Origin: Mycobacterium nebraskense
Lineage (GTDB): Bacteria; Actinomycetota; Actinomycetes; Mycobacteriales; Mycobacteriaceae
Length of the DNA: 61,446 nt
Assembly (NCBI RefSeq): GCF_002102255.1
Contig: NZ_LQPH01000103.1
Coordinates: 1 to 61,446 of the forward strand
Reading direction: 5' to 3'
Shown here in pieces: positions 16,246 to 25,031 of the stretch (within the stretch, counting starts at the first letter, position 1; each line of letters begins with the position of its first letter). The notes beneath the pieces were generated by a model. It was not told the origin of the DNA, did not search any database, and worked only from the letters and a program-made list of their open reading frames with translations. A program made the position numbers and the translations under genes.

Positions 16246-17289
16246 ATGAAGGTCATCGGTATCGAAGAGCACTACAAGCTCCCGGCCATAGCCGAAGAAC
16301 ACCAGAACGAGGGGCTGGACTCGGCGACCGAACTGCTGAAGAAGGCGGGTTACGGCTCCCCCGGAGCGGACGGGGAATGGCCGCCGGGCATCAACGATCT
16401 GGGCGAGGGCCGGCTCGCCGCGATGGACGCCGCGGGCATCGATATCCAGATCCTCTCGCACGCCGTCCCGGGCCCCGAGACGCTGGACCCCGCGGCGGGG
16501 GTCGAACTGGCCCGGCGGGCCAACGACGCGGTGGTGGCCGCGATCGCCCAGCACCCGGACCGGTTCCGCGGCTTCGCCACCTTGCCGATGCGCGACCCGG
16601 CGGCGGCCGCCGGTGAGCTCGAACGCACCGTCCGCGATCACGGCTTCGTGGGCGCCCTGATCAACGGTCACGTCAACGGCCGCTACCTCGATGACACCTT
16701 CTTCTGGCCGGTTTTCGAAGCCGCCGAAACACTGGGCGTGCCAATCTTTTTGCATCCCACCGTGCCGCCGCGGCCGGTCATCGACGCCTACTACGCCGGC
16801 TTCGATCCGAAGATCTCGGCGCGATTGGCGGCCGCCGGGGTCGGCTGGCACATCGATACCGGGGTGCACTGCCTTCGTCTGATCCTGGGCGGGGTGTTCG
16901 ACCGGTTCCCGCAGCTGCAGATCATCGTGGGTCACCACTTCGAGGCGCTGAGCTGGATGGGGTGGCGGACCGACTACTCGTTTCCGATAGCGGAGACCGG
17001 CCTCAAACGCACCGTCAAGGAATACCTTCGGGAGAACTTCTACGGTGGCATCCTCGCCGGTGACTTCTTCACCCAGGAGCCCGGCGCGATGGACCCCAGT
17101 TGGAGTTTGTCCTTCAACGCCTATTTGGCGATGGTCAACGTCATCGGCATCGACCGCGTCGTGTTCACCGCCGACTACCCCTACGGAAACATGAAGGCGT
17201 GCCGGCAGTTCCTCGATCGGATGCCGATCGGCGAAGACGATCGAGAGAAGATCGCCCACCGCAACGCCGAGCGCTTGCTGAGGCTTTGA
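16246..17289 (+). CDS. Amidohydrolase-family protein (ACMSD/decarboxylase-like)
   Basis: A 347-residue amidohydrolase_2-type TIM barrel, a family that includes metal-dependent decarboxylases of aromatic or alpha,beta-unsaturated acids. It starts MKVIGIEEHYKLP, where the first metal motif reads EEH rather than the usual HxH. Further sites are PIFLHPTVPPRP (His ligand region), IIVGHHFEAL, and DRVVFTADYPYGN with the conserved Asp. The ATG at 16246 is preceded by GGGAGGAGAAGG, an excellent binding site. Gamma-resorcylate-decarboxylase-like enzymes show the same ExH start, so a decarboxylase is favoured over a hydrolase. Confidence 0.85.
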   Translation: MKVIGIEEHYKLPAIAEEHQNEGLDSATELLKKAGYGSPGADGEWPPGINDLGEGRLAAMDAAGIDIQILSHAVPGPETLDPAAGVELARRANDAVVAAIAQHPDRFRGFATLPMRDPAAAAGELERTVRDHGFVGALINGHVNGRYLDDTFFWPVFEAAETLGVPIFLHPTVPPRPVIDAYYAGFDPKISARLAAAGVGWHIDTGVHCLRLILGGVFDRFPQLQIIVGHHFEALSWMGWRTDYSFPIAETGLKRTVKEYLRENFYGGILAGDFFTQEPGAMDPSWSLSFNAYLAMVNVIGIDRVVFTADYPYGNMKACRQFLDRMPIGEDDREKIAHRNAERLLRL

Positions 17290-17331
17290 GGCGTCGTGCC
17301 ATCATCAGAGCCGCCCGCTCGGCGAGTGTGA

Positions 17332-18234
17332 TTGACTGCGACCGTGCAAAGGGAACCGGTGCTGGCACGGCGCTTCTTCGATCGCTTCGAGCCCGTGCAT
17401 GCGGTGACGTATTTCGCGCCGGAGGCACGGGCGGCGTTGGACGGGCTGGGTTACCGGGGTTTCTGGATGGGCTACTTCGCGGCCCGGTCCGCGCCACTTG
17501 GCATGGTGCCGAACGAGGTGGTCACCGCCATCTTCTACAACTTCGCCCCCGAGCGCGTCGCCAAGGCGCTGCCGGCGGCATGGCAGGTCGCCGGTCCTGA
17601 CGCGGCGTTGCGTGCGCGGCAGGAGTCCGCCGTCGCGGCGCTGCGCCGCTACGGGCCGGACGGGAGCGAAAACGTCCGCGTTGCGGCGCAATTGGCTGGG
17701 AAGGCAGCTCGGCAGGCGCCGCTGGACGGACGCCCGCTGTTCGCCGCGAACCTGGCGCTGCCGTGGCCGGACGATCCGCTGGCCGCGCTGTGGCACGCGA
17801 CGACGCTGTTACGCGAGCAGCGCGGCGACGGGCATGTGGCGGTGTTGGCCGCCGCCGGTATCTCGGGTCGGGAGTCCAACGTGTTGCATGCCGCGGCGGG
17901 CGGGGTTCCGCGCGAGTACATCGCACGCACCCGCGATTACGACGAGGCGGCGTGGCGGCACCACGAGCAACGTTTGGCCGAGCGGGGACTGCTGGGCGAT
18001 GACGGCTCGCTGACCGCGGCCGGCCGGGAACTCAAGGACCACATCGAACGGTCCACCGATGCGCTTTCCCTGTCGGCGCTCGACGCGCTTAGCGACGACG
18101 AGGTGGAAACGCTGTTCCGGGCGCTCACGCCGATCACCCGTGCCGTGGTGGCCGGCGGCGATGTCCCCGCCCTCACCCCGATGACCTTGCGCCGCGACGA
18201 ATTGCACGACGACAGCGCGCATTTGCCTTCTTAG
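17332..18234 (+). CDS. SCO6745-family protein
   Basis: A 300-residue actinobacterial protein of the SCO6745 family, recognised by the early segment RRFFDRFEPVHAVTYFAPEAR and YRGFWMGYFAARSAPLG. A winged-helix-like C-terminal half (HHEQRLAERGLLGDDGSLTAAG) resembles an HTH domain, so a DNA-binding role is possible, but no function is established. The first start available is TTG at 17332; a GTG four codons later is an equal candidate. It stands alone between an amidohydrolase and an OmdA-like gene, all on the plus strand. Confidence 0.75.
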   Translation: MTATVQREPVLARRFFDRFEPVHAVTYFAPEARAALDGLGYRGFWMGYFAARSAPLGMVPNEVVTAIFYNFAPERVAKALPAAWQVAGPDAALRARQESAVAALRRYGPDGSENVRVAAQLAGKAARQAPLDGRPLFAANLALPWPDDPLAALWHATTLLREQRGDGHVAVLAAAGISGRESNVLHAAAGGVPREYIARTRDYDEAAWRHHEQRLAERGLLGDDGSLTAAGRELKDHIERSTDALSLSALDALSDDEVETLFRALTPITRAVVAGGDVPALTPMTLRRDELHDDSAHLPS

Positions 18235-18273
18235 CCGCTGCGAGCGACCGCAATGGCGGGTTAGCCTAACCCC

Positions 18274-18540
18274 ATGAGCAGCCAGCGGATACCCGGCGGG
18301 GTGGTGCACGAACTGCCCGCGGACCTGCGCGAGTCGCTGATCGGCAACGCCACGGCACTCGCCGCGTGGCAGGACATCACGCCCTTGGCCCGCAACGAGT
18401 TCATCTGCTGGGTCGAGGACGCCAAGCAGGAGGCGACCCGACAGCGCCGCATTCGCCGCACGCAGGAGGAACTGGAAGAAGGCATGCGCCGGCCGTGCTG
18501 CTGGCCCGGGTGCAAGCACCGCGAGCGCACCGGCAAATAA
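18274..18540 (+). CDS. YdeI/OmpD-associated (OmdA) domain protein
   Basis: An 88-residue protein matching the OmdA (bacteriocin-protection, YdeI/OmpD-associated) domain. It shows LPADLRESLIGNATALAAWQ, then the core FICWVEDAKQEATRQRRIRR and a helical end. The usual family domain follows a DUF1905 module, here missing. A pair of cysteines near the C-terminus (CCWPGCKH) is unusual for the family and could bind metal. Function is not known beyond protection phenotypes in enterobacteria. Its stop faces the VOC gene's stop, six bases apart. Confidence 0.8.
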   Translation: MSSQRIPGGVVHELPADLRESLIGNATALAAWQDITPLARNEFICWVEDAKQEATRQRRIRRTQEELEEGMRRPCCWPGCKHRERTGK

Positions 18541-18546
18541 CGCTTG

Positions 18547-18900
18547 TCAGCGGCCCAGCGGCTTGTAGAACACCAGGCCGTTGCCCTTGTTGTCGTAGAC
18601 CACGGCACGGCGTTCGTGTGCGTCGTCGTACGGGCCTTTGACGATGCCGCCCCCGCTGGCCTCCACCGCCTTAGCCGCGGCATCGACGTCGGCGGTCTTG
18701 ATGCCGACGACGACCTGCCCCGGAATGGGATGGTCCACCGCGGTCGCCAGCGCGAGCGTGACCGGCCCGCCGTCGAGGGCCGCGAAATGCGCCCCGTCGC
18801 GGAATTTCAGCGGCATGCCCAGGGTCTCGCTGTAGAACCGGATCGACTCGTCGAGATCATCGGTCGACAGGATGATCATCTTTACTTCGTGCTCGCTCAC
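18547..18900 (-). CDS. VOC-family (glyoxalase/dioxygenase-fold) protein
   Basis: A 117-residue protein of the vicinal oxygen chelate fold: one beta-alpha-beta-beta-beta repeat begins VKMIILSTDDLDESIRFYSE, the second ends GNGLVFYKPLG. Typical metal ligands of glyoxalase I are not fully present, so it may be a binding protein or an isomerase. It is monocistronic, with a GGAGG-containing leader before the ATG at 18900. No clear functional link to neighbours. Confidence 0.85.
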   Translation of the reverse strand: MSEHEVKMIILSTDDLDESIRFYSETLGMPLKFRDGAHFAALDGGPVTLALATAVDHPIPGQVVVGIKTADVDAAAKAVEASGGGIVKGPYDDAHERRAVVYDNKGNGLVFYKPLGR

Positions 18901-19044
18901 GTCGCCTCCTCTGGCTGGATGGCATACAGACTAGGCCGACAGGCCGGCGAGGAGAAGGCGGGGACGCAGCGGGTCCGCGCCTAGCGGCAGACATCCTGCG
19001 CTGCAGGCTCATTGACGAAAACGGCCCCTATGGCGGGGCAAGAC

Positions 19045-19551
19045 TCAGGTGCGGCCCGCCGGAACTATCTGTCCGTCAAGGTAATCCATCGGGGACCCCT
19101 CTCCGTGCCCTGCGTCGCGGTCGGCCACCGCGGTGGCCAGGGCGGTGCCATCCTGAATGGTTCCGACGATCTCGACGTGATCGTTGACCGTGAAATGCGG
19201 TGTAGCAGTGGCAGGTTGGCCGCCGTGACCGATGAGCGTGGTGTTGGGGGTGACGAGGTAGGTCTGGGTGTACCCGTTAACGCTGCGCGCGGTAACCGAG
19301 CCCGCCGACACCGCGATCACCGTGCCCTCTTGGCGCACCGACTGCGACGCGGCCGGTGGCTCCTGGCTCGCCTCGACCGTTCGCTTTTCGCCGTGTGGTG
19401 CGTTGAGCACCAAAGCCGTGAGGGCCGCCGCGCACAGCATCGATGCGGAGACGACATCACATATCGCCGCGACGCCTGACCCGCGCCGCGCGGTTCGATC
19501 CGCGGGAGATCTTTGCTGCGGCGCTGGGGTCAGTCGATGCTTGGCACTCAC
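19045..19551 (-). CDS. Membrane-anchored DUF5666-like hypothetical protein
   Basis: A 168-residue protein with a basic N-terminus, one hydrophobic helix (about residues 30-52, AICDVVSASMLCAAALTALV) and an extracytoplasmic beta-rich domain. Two similar beta units (GTVIAVSAGSVTARSVNG and DHVEIVGTIQDGTALATAV) recall the DUF5666 OB-like fold. GTG at 19551 was chosen because GGGAAGGA lies about seven bases upstream. It is a conserved mycobacterial unknown; no catalytic motif is seen. It is the second leftward gene after VOC in this segment and has its own upstream region. Confidence 0.7.
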   Translation of the reverse strand: MSAKHRLTPAPQQRSPADRTARRGSGVAAICDVVSASMLCAAALTALVLNAPHGEKRTVEASQEPPAASQSVRQEGTVIAVSAGSVTARSVNGYTQTYLVTPNTTLIGHGGQPATATPHFTVNDHVEIVGTIQDGTALATAVADRDAGHGEGSPMDYLDGQIVPAGRT

Positions 19552-19697
19552 GATCAATCCTTCCCTGCGGTTTTGCGCAGACGAAGGTCGGCGCTTGCCG
19601 AATCAGGTTGTTGCTCGTGGATTTACCCCGGGCGCGGCGCCGATAAACCCCGGCCGGGGTCAGCTGCGCGCGCCGCCCGGACTGGCGCCGGCGGTAA

Positions 19698-20582
19698 TCA
19701 GCCCTTGGTGAGGGTGAACTGCGCGACGTCGGTGTAGCCCTCGCGGAACAGGTCGGCGCAACCGGTCAGGTACTTCATGTACCGGTCGTAGACCTCTTGG
19801 GACTGAATCGCGATGGCCTCGTCGCGGCGTGACTCGAGCGCGTCCGCCCAGGTGTCGAGGGTGCGCGCGTAGTGCAGGCGCAGCGGCTGGACGAGCTTGA
19901 CGCCGAAGCCGGCGCGCTCGGCGTGCTCCACGACGGTCTTGGCGGCGGGCAGGTCTCCGCCCGGGAAGATCTCGTCCATGATGAATTTCATGAACCGCAG
20001 TTTCGTCATGGTGATGGGGAGCCCGCGCTCGGCGAACTCTTCGCCGCTGGGCTGGATGATGGTGTGCAGCATCATCACGCCGTCGGCGGGCAGCGCCTCG
20101 TAGGCCATCTTGAAGAAGTCGGGGTACCGGTCGCGACCGAAGTGCTCGAAGGCGCCGATGGACACGATGCGGTCCACTTTTTCGTCGAACTGCTCCCAGC
20201 CCTGCAGCAGCACCCGCTTGCTGCGCGCGCTGGGGTGCTCGTCCAGACGTTGCTGCACGTGCGCCTGCTGGTTGCGGCTCAGGGTCAGGCCGACGACGTT
20301 GACGTCGTATCGTTCGAGCGCCCGGACGATGGTGGTGCCCCAGCCGCAGCCGATGTCAAGCAGGGTCTGACCCGCTTGCAGCCCGAGCTTGCCGAGCGAC
20401 AGGTCGACCTTTGCGAGCTGCGCCTCCTCGAGGCTCATATCGTCGCGTTCGAAGTAGGCGCAGCTGTAGGTCCGCGTCGGATCCAGGAAGAGCGCGAAGA
20501 ACTCGTCCGACAGGTCGTAGTGCGCCTGAACGTCCTCGAAATGCGGCTCTAGGCTTGCGGGCTCGCTGCGGTTTTCCGGCAC
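19698..20582 (-). CDS. Cyclopropane/mycolic-acid methyltransferase (PcaA/CmaA/UmaA family)
   Basis: A 294-residue SAM-dependent methyltransferase of the mycolic acid modification family, which adds cyclopropane or methyl groups to meromycolate chains. Clear signatures are YDLSDEFFALFLDPTRTYSC, CAYFERDDMSLEEAQ, the SAM motif LLDIGCGWGTT and the active-site region SIGAFEHFGRDRY. The C-terminal YDRYMKYLTGCADLFREGYT is almost that of PcaA. The GTG at 20582 was preferred to upstream starts because AGAGG precedes it and family proteins begin close to PHFEDVQAHYDLS. Which double bond it acts on cannot be told; it falls between PcaA and UmaA in memory-based comparison. Confidence 0.92.
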   Translation of the reverse strand: MPENRSEPASLEPHFEDVQAHYDLSDEFFALFLDPTRTYSCAYFERDDMSLEEAQLAKVDLSLGKLGLQAGQTLLDIGCGWGTTIVRALERYDVNVVGLTLSRNQQAHVQQRLDEHPSARSKRVLLQGWEQFDEKVDRIVSIGAFEHFGRDRYPDFFKMAYEALPADGVMMLHTIIQPSGEEFAERGLPITMTKLRFMKFIMDEIFPGGDLPAAKTVVEHAERAGFGVKLVQPLRLHYARTLDTWADALESRRDEAIAIQSQEVYDRYMKYLTGCADLFREGYTDVAQFTLTKG

Positions 20583-20767
20583 AAACAACCTCTGATATCG
20601 GTGGGGTTTAGCGGCGTGCGATCGCGGTCGATCAGCATTCTGGTGTCTTAGTGTATCCAAACCGTTGACCGCGCCCCGACGGAGCGTTTCCCGTCGGTTG
20701 ACGGGTTCCGCCACCATGGGACACCATGGCCGCGAACCGTAGCGGGTGAGGGAGGTGGGCCGTCGCG

Positions 20768-21361
20768 ATGGCCGACATCACCATGTTGATCCTCGCCGAC
20801 CACGAGTGGTTCCGCGAGCAGTTCGCCCAGCTGGACTACCTGCAGGCGCAGACACCGGCCGACGAAGCCGCCTTGGCGCGGGTGTGGCGTCCCCTCGCTG
20901 ACAAGCTGGACGTGCACGCCTACATCGAAGAGAAGATCTTCTATCCGCAGTTGCTGAAGCGGGGCACCGACGACGCCGAAGGCGAGACGCTCGATGCGAT
21001 CGGGGATCACAACGACATCCGCGACGGGGTGCGCGACGCCAACGCGGCCCGGGTCGGAAGCGAGCAGTGGTGGGCGGCGATCGGCCGCACCCGCGAGGCC
21101 AACGACGACCACATGGGTGAAGAGGAGCGAGAAGGGCTGTCCGACTTCCGTCGCGCCGCCCCCATCGGCCTCCGCGAAGCGCTGGGGCGGCAATACCGCG
21201 ATTTCATGGCCGAACATCCCACCACCGACGGGTTGGCGATCACCGACCGCGATCCGCAACGCTACGTCGAGGATATTGAGGCCACCACGCCCTTCGCGGC
21301 CGAGGAACAGTCCGAGCCCAAGGACTTTTCGCTTCGCATCGGCAGCCTGAAGGGTCAGTGA
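20768..21361 (+). CDS. Hemerythrin-like protein (HHE cation-binding domain)
   Basis: A 197-residue protein with a four-helix hemerythrin-like domain expected to bind a di-iron centre. Histidine and glutamate ligands are visible at LADHEWF (H12), VHAYIEEKIFYP, GDHNDI and DDHMGEEE. Mycobacterial relatives (haemerythrin-like proteins such as Rv2633c) respond to peroxide or nitric oxide. The gene is divergent from the mycolate methyltransferase, with about 185 bases between, and the GTCGCG leader is preceded by GGGAGGTGGG. The C-terminal ~60 residues lack the motif and may be a tail. Confidence 0.9.
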   Translation: MADITMLILADHEWFREQFAQLDYLQAQTPADEAALARVWRPLADKLDVHAYIEEKIFYPQLLKRGTDDAEGETLDAIGDHNDIRDGVRDANAARVGSEQWWAAIGRTREANDDHMGEEEREGLSDFRRAAPIGLREALGRQYRDFMAEHPTTDGLAITDRDPQRYVEDIEATTPFAAEEQSEPKDFSLRIGSLKGQ

Positions 21362-21397
21362 GTTCCCTTCGCCGAGAGAGCCGGTTGGGAGTGCATT

Positions 21398-22828
21398 TTG
21401 TTCGGCCCCCGAGACTTCTGGGTACGCATTCTGTCGATGAATGCACGGGGTCGCCGGAGGAAATGGGCACGCAACGAAATCAGGGTCGCCGACCCGGCCA
21501 TGCGCCAGACCATCATGGGCACCGCGATCGGCAACTTCATGGAGTGGTACGACTTCGGGGTTTACGGCTATATCGCCACCACCCTCGCCCAGGTGTTCTA
21601 TCCGGGTAAGAGCGTCAGCGGCGTCCACCTCATCGCTACGTTCGGGGCACTGGCGGCGGCGTTCGTGGTGCGTCCGCTCGGCGGTTTCATCTTCGGCCCG
21701 CTCGGCGACCGCATCGGGCGACACCGGGTTCTTGTCGTCACCATCCTGATGATGACGGTGAGCACCACCGCGACCGGTTTGCTGCCGGGCTACAGCACCA
21801 TCGGCATCTGGGCGCCGATCCTGCTCGTCATCGCCCGCATCTTCCAGGGCCTGTCGACCGGCGGTGAGTATGTCGGCGCGATGACCTATCTGGTCGAGCA
21901 GGCCCCCGATCACAAACGCGGCATGATGGTCGGGTTTCTGCCGATGGGCAACCTGGTCGGGTTCGTGCTCGCCGGGATGCTGGTGACCGCGCTGCAAACC
22001 TGGCTGCCAGACGAAGACATGTTGGCTTACGGCTGGCGCATTCCGCTGCTGCTGGGCGCGCCGTTCGGCCTGTTCGCGCTGTTCCTGCGGCTACGGCTGA
22101 AGGAGTCATCCGCCTACCAGAACGCGACCGAGGGGGCGCAGCCGTCGGGCGGGCGCCGGCGGCAATTTCGACGGACGGTCGTGGACCAGTGGAGGGGCCT
22201 GCTGATCTGCGCGGCTCTGGTGCTGACCTCTCAGGTCGCCGACTTCATGCTGACCGGCTACCTGCCGACGTACCTCAAGCTGTTCGTGCGCGTCGGCCAT
22301 ACCGCCGGACTGGTGATGATCGTGGTGACATTGGCGATCCTGATGGCCACCGTGGTGCTCGTCGCAGCGCTGTCCGACCGCATCGGCGTCAAACCGATCA
22401 TGTGGACCGGCTGCGCACTGCTGATCGTGGGTTCCATTCCCGCGTTCCTCCTCATCCGCTTCGGCGGCATCTACCTGGTGATCTTCGCCGGCGTGCTGCT
22501 GATCGGATTGATGGAGCTGTGCTTCGACAGCACCGCGCCCGCCATGCTGCCGGCCCTGTTCCCCACCAACGTGCGCTACGGCTCGCTGGCCATCTCGTAC
22601 AACATCTCGATATCCGCCGTGGGCGGTACCACGCCGCTGATCGCCCAATCGTTGGTGTCGGGCACCGGCAACGTCATGGCACCCGCCTACATGCTGATCT
22701 TCGGTGGTCTGGTGGGCGCGATCACGCTGCTCTTCACGCCCGAGGTCGCCGGGAAGCCGCTGCCGGGGTCCGGGCCCGCGGTGGAAAGTGAGCAGGAGGC
22801 GCGCGAGCTGGCCAAGGACGTCAGGTAG
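21398..22828 (+). CDS. MFS transporter, metabolite:H+ symporter (ProP/KgtP-like)
   Basis: A 476-residue MFS protein of the MHS family: helix 1 begins GTAIGNFMEWYDFGVYGY, and the loop between helices 2 and 3 reads FGPLGDRIGRHRVL, with GGEYVGAMTYLVE in helix 5. These are hallmarks of proline/betaine and dicarboxylate symporters (ProP, KgtP). The start is uncertain: TTG at 21398 has TTGGGAG upstream, ATG at 21437 has none. Expected to import osmoprotectants or organic acids; substrate unproven. A fragment of malQ follows directly. Confidence 0.87.
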   Translation: MFGPRDFWVRILSMNARGRRRKWARNEIRVADPAMRQTIMGTAIGNFMEWYDFGVYGYIATTLAQVFYPGKSVSGVHLIATFGALAAAFVVRPLGGFIFGPLGDRIGRHRVLVVTILMMTVSTTATGLLPGYSTIGIWAPILLVIARIFQGLSTGGEYVGAMTYLVEQAPDHKRGMMVGFLPMGNLVGFVLAGMLVTALQTWLPDEDMLAYGWRIPLLLGAPFGLFALFLRLRLKESSAYQNATEGAQPSGGRRRQFRRTVVDQWRGLLICAALVLTSQVADFMLTGYLPTYLKLFVRVGHTAGLVMIVVTLAILMATVVLVAALSDRIGVKPIMWTGCALLIVGSIPAFLLIRFGGIYLVIFAGVLLIGLMELCFDSTAPAMLPALFPTNVRYGSLAISYNISISAVGGTTPLIAQSLVSGTGNVMAPAYMLIFGGLVGAITLLFTPEVAGKPLPGSGPAVESEQEARELAKDVR

Positions 22829-22839
22829 TCGGCCAGGGG

Positions 22840-22956
22840 TCGGGCGCTATCGACGAATACCCGAACTGGCGGCTCCCACTGCCGGAAACCCTGGAGGAGA
22901 TGCGCGACGATCCCAGGGTCGCCGAGATCATCAGCGCCTTTCGGGAGTCGGCGTAA
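22840..22956 (+). pseudogene. 3' remnant of 4-alpha-glucanotransferase gene (malQ)
   Basis: An open stretch of 38 codons ending in TAA at 22954 encodes IDEYPNWRLPLPETLEEM followed by RDDPRVAEIISAFR. The EYPNWR-LPL block is characteristic of the extreme C-terminus of MalQ (amylomaltase). Nothing upstream in this frame resembles the catalytic domain; the fragment starts right behind the MFS stop. It is therefore a decayed or recombined tail, and an intact malQ would be expected elsewhere in the genome. Confidence 0.65.
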
Positions 22957-23007
22957 CCGAGGGTCGACGACAATGTGCTGACATTGATCAGCGGACCCGG
23001 GAGAACC

Positions 23008-23523
23008 ATGACCGACAGCGACGTCGCGGCGATCACGCAACTGGTGAACCTCTACGGGCTGGCGGTGGACAGCCAGCGCTGGGAACTATTCGACCGCATC
23101 TTCACCCCCGACGTGGATGCTGATTACGGCGCCACATCCCACTGGACCGATCGTGACCGGTTCAAGGCCGACTTCGCGGCGTTCCACGACCCCTTCGATT
23201 CCACCCAGCACACCATGTCGACCCACGTGGTCCACATCGAAGGTGACCGCGCCTCCAGCTTCTGCAACGGCGGCTGGCGCTTGTTGCGCCGCTCCGCCGG
23301 TGGCGACCCGCTCTGGGATGGCACTGGCTGGTATGACGATGCCCTGGTACGCACGCCCGGCGGCTGGCGGATCAGCCGCCGGGTCTGCCGCATCACCTGG
23401 TGGACCGGAAACCCGTCCGTCAATAAGACGATCCCCGGTGTGACGTTTGAAATGGCCACTACCGTGCTGCGAAGCGAAGCCGATGCCGGCCGGGTCGGGA
23501 CTCTCGCCGCAGTCCTCGAGTAG
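23008..23523 (+). CDS. SnoaL-like nuclear transport factor 2 family protein
   Basis: A 171-residue NTF2-fold protein of the SnoaL_4/ring-hydroxylating-dioxygenase-beta-like type. It begins MTDSDVAAITQLVNLYGLAVDSQ, with the core WELFDRIFTPDVDADYG and a C-terminal RTPGGWRISRRVCRITWW. The ATG at 23008 has GGGAGAACC in front; longer frames have none. Related proteins act on aromatic or steroid-like ligands. No obvious operon partner: the acyltransferase gene starts 140 bases later after an A/T-rich region. Confidence 0.83.
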   Translation: MTDSDVAAITQLVNLYGLAVDSQRWELFDRIFTPDVDADYGATSHWTDRDRFKADFAAFHDPFDSTQHTMSTHVVHIEGDRASSFCNGGWRLLRRSAGGDPLWDGTGWYDDALVRTPGGWRISRRVCRITWWTGNPSVNKTIPGVTFEMATTVLRSEADAGRVGTLAAVLE

Positions 23524-23665
23524 AGCCGGTGCCGCGTCGCTCAACGCCCCCACTTTCGAGCAACGCACGATCTGCGCACTTGACGTTGATTAACAAGCGT
23601 TCACTCCGGCTACTTGATGGGCGTGTGCCGCGCGGACGGCCCAGCGAAACAGAATGGGGTTGACC

Positions 23666-25024
23666 ATGGAACCGATATCGCCGACGGATGCGCTGTTTCT
23701 CATCGGCGAGTCACGCGAACACCCGATGCATGTGGGATCGCTGCAACTCTTCGAACCGCCCGAGGACGCCGGGCCCCATTTCGTCCGCGAGTCCTACCAG
23801 GCCATGCTCGAATGCACCGATGTGCAGCCGACGTTCCGCAAGCGCCCGGCCTTCTTCGGTGGCCTGACCAACCTCGCGTGGTCGTTCGACAACGACGTCG
23901 AGCTCGACTACCACCTGCGCCGCTCGGCGCTGCCCGAGCCCGGACGGGTCCGTGACCTGTTGGAGCTGGTTTCCCGTTTGCATGGCAGCCTGCTCGATCG
24001 CCACCGCCCCATGTGGGAAGCCCACCTCGTCGAGGGCTTGGAGGACGGCCGATACGCCGTCTACACGAAGTACCACCACTCCCTCATGGATGGCGTGTCC
24101 GCAATGCGGCTGGTGCAGCGCGCCTTCACCCCCAACCCGAACGATGACGAGGTGCGGGTTCCGTGGAGCATCGGGCCGCGCAAACGCGGCGGGGGGCACA
24201 AGCGCCAGTCGCTGCTGGAGCGGGCCGGCCGCACGGCGGGGTCGGCGCTCGCGTTGGCGCCGTCCACGCTGAAGCTGGCGCGGGCCGCCCTGCTCGAACA
24301 GCAACTGACGCTGCCGTTCGGGGCGCCGCGAAGCATGTTCAACGTCCGCATCGGAGGCGCCCGGCGGGTGGCCGCGCAGTCCTGGTCGTTGGACCGGATC
24401 AAAGCGATCAAGTCGGCGACCGGGGTGACGGTCAATGACGTCGTCCTCGCCATGTGCTCCGGCGCCCTGCGCGCCTATCTCCTCGAGCAGAACGCTCTGC
24501 CGGACGCCCCGCTGACCGCGATGGTTCCGGTCAATCTCCGCAAAGCCGACGATGACCGGGGCGGCAACATGGTCGGAACGTTCCTGTGCAACCTGGCGAC
24601 CGACGTGGACGACCCGGCGAGGCGCCTCGAGATCGTCAGCACATCGATCCGCGACACCAAAGAGGTGTTCCAACAACTGCCGCCGGTTCAGCAACTGGCC
24701 CTGTCAGCGTTGAACATCGGCGGCCTGTTCTTCGGGCTGATCCCGGGCTACCTCTCGGCGGCGTCCCCACCGTTCAACATCGTCATCTCCAACGTTTCCA
24801 CCGGTCCGTCCGAGCCGCTGTACTGGCGTGGGGCGCGGCTGGACGGAAACTACCCGCTCTCCATACCGCTCGACGGCCAGGCGGTCAACATCACCGTCAC
24901 CAACAACGCCGACAACCTCGACTTCGGTCTCGTCGGTTGCCGCCGCAGTGTCCCGCACCTGCAGCGGCTGCTGGGCTACCTGGAGACGTCGCTGAAGGAT
25001 TTGGAGCGCGCCGTCGGGGTGTGA
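23666..25024 (+). CDS. Wax ester synthase/diacylglycerol acyltransferase (WS/DGAT)
   Basis: A 452-residue acyl-CoA-dependent acyltransferase that makes triacylglycerol or wax ester at the membrane. The acyltransferase motif HHxxxDG is intact in YHHSLMDGVSAM (about 135-146), and the later family motifs NDVVLAMCSGALR and MVPVNLRKADDD are visible. Mycobacteria carry many paralogues (tgs). The ATG at 23666 was taken as start because the family begins PISPTDALFL; an in-frame ATG lies four codons upstream. Storage lipid formation in slow growth is the likely role. It converges with the anti-sigma gene, stops eight bases apart. Confidence 0.9.
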   Translation: MEPISPTDALFLIGESREHPMHVGSLQLFEPPEDAGPHFVRESYQAMLECTDVQPTFRKRPAFFGGLTNLAWSFDNDVELDYHLRRSALPEPGRVRDLLELVSRLHGSLLDRHRPMWEAHLVEGLEDGRYAVYTKYHHSLMDGVSAMRLVQRAFTPNPNDDEVRVPWSIGPRKRGGGHKRQSLLERAGRTAGSALALAPSTLKLARAALLEQQLTLPFGAPRSMFNVRIGGARRVAAQSWSLDRIKAIKSATGVTVNDVVLAMCSGALRAYLLEQNALPDAPLTAMVPVNLRKADDDRGGNMVGTFLCNLATDVDDPARRLEIVSTSIRDTKEVFQQLPPVQQLALSALNIGGLFFGLIPGYLSAASPPFNIVISNVSTGPSEPLYWRGARLDGNYPLSIPLDGQAVNITVTNNADNLDFGLVGCRRSVPHLQRLLGYLETSLKDLERAVGV

Positions 25025-25031
25025 GCTGCGG

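Noticed and set aside
23570..23620. Possible TTGACG -35 promoter before the WS/DGAT gene
   Set aside because: No -10 hexamer is found at 16-18 bases, so it was not called.
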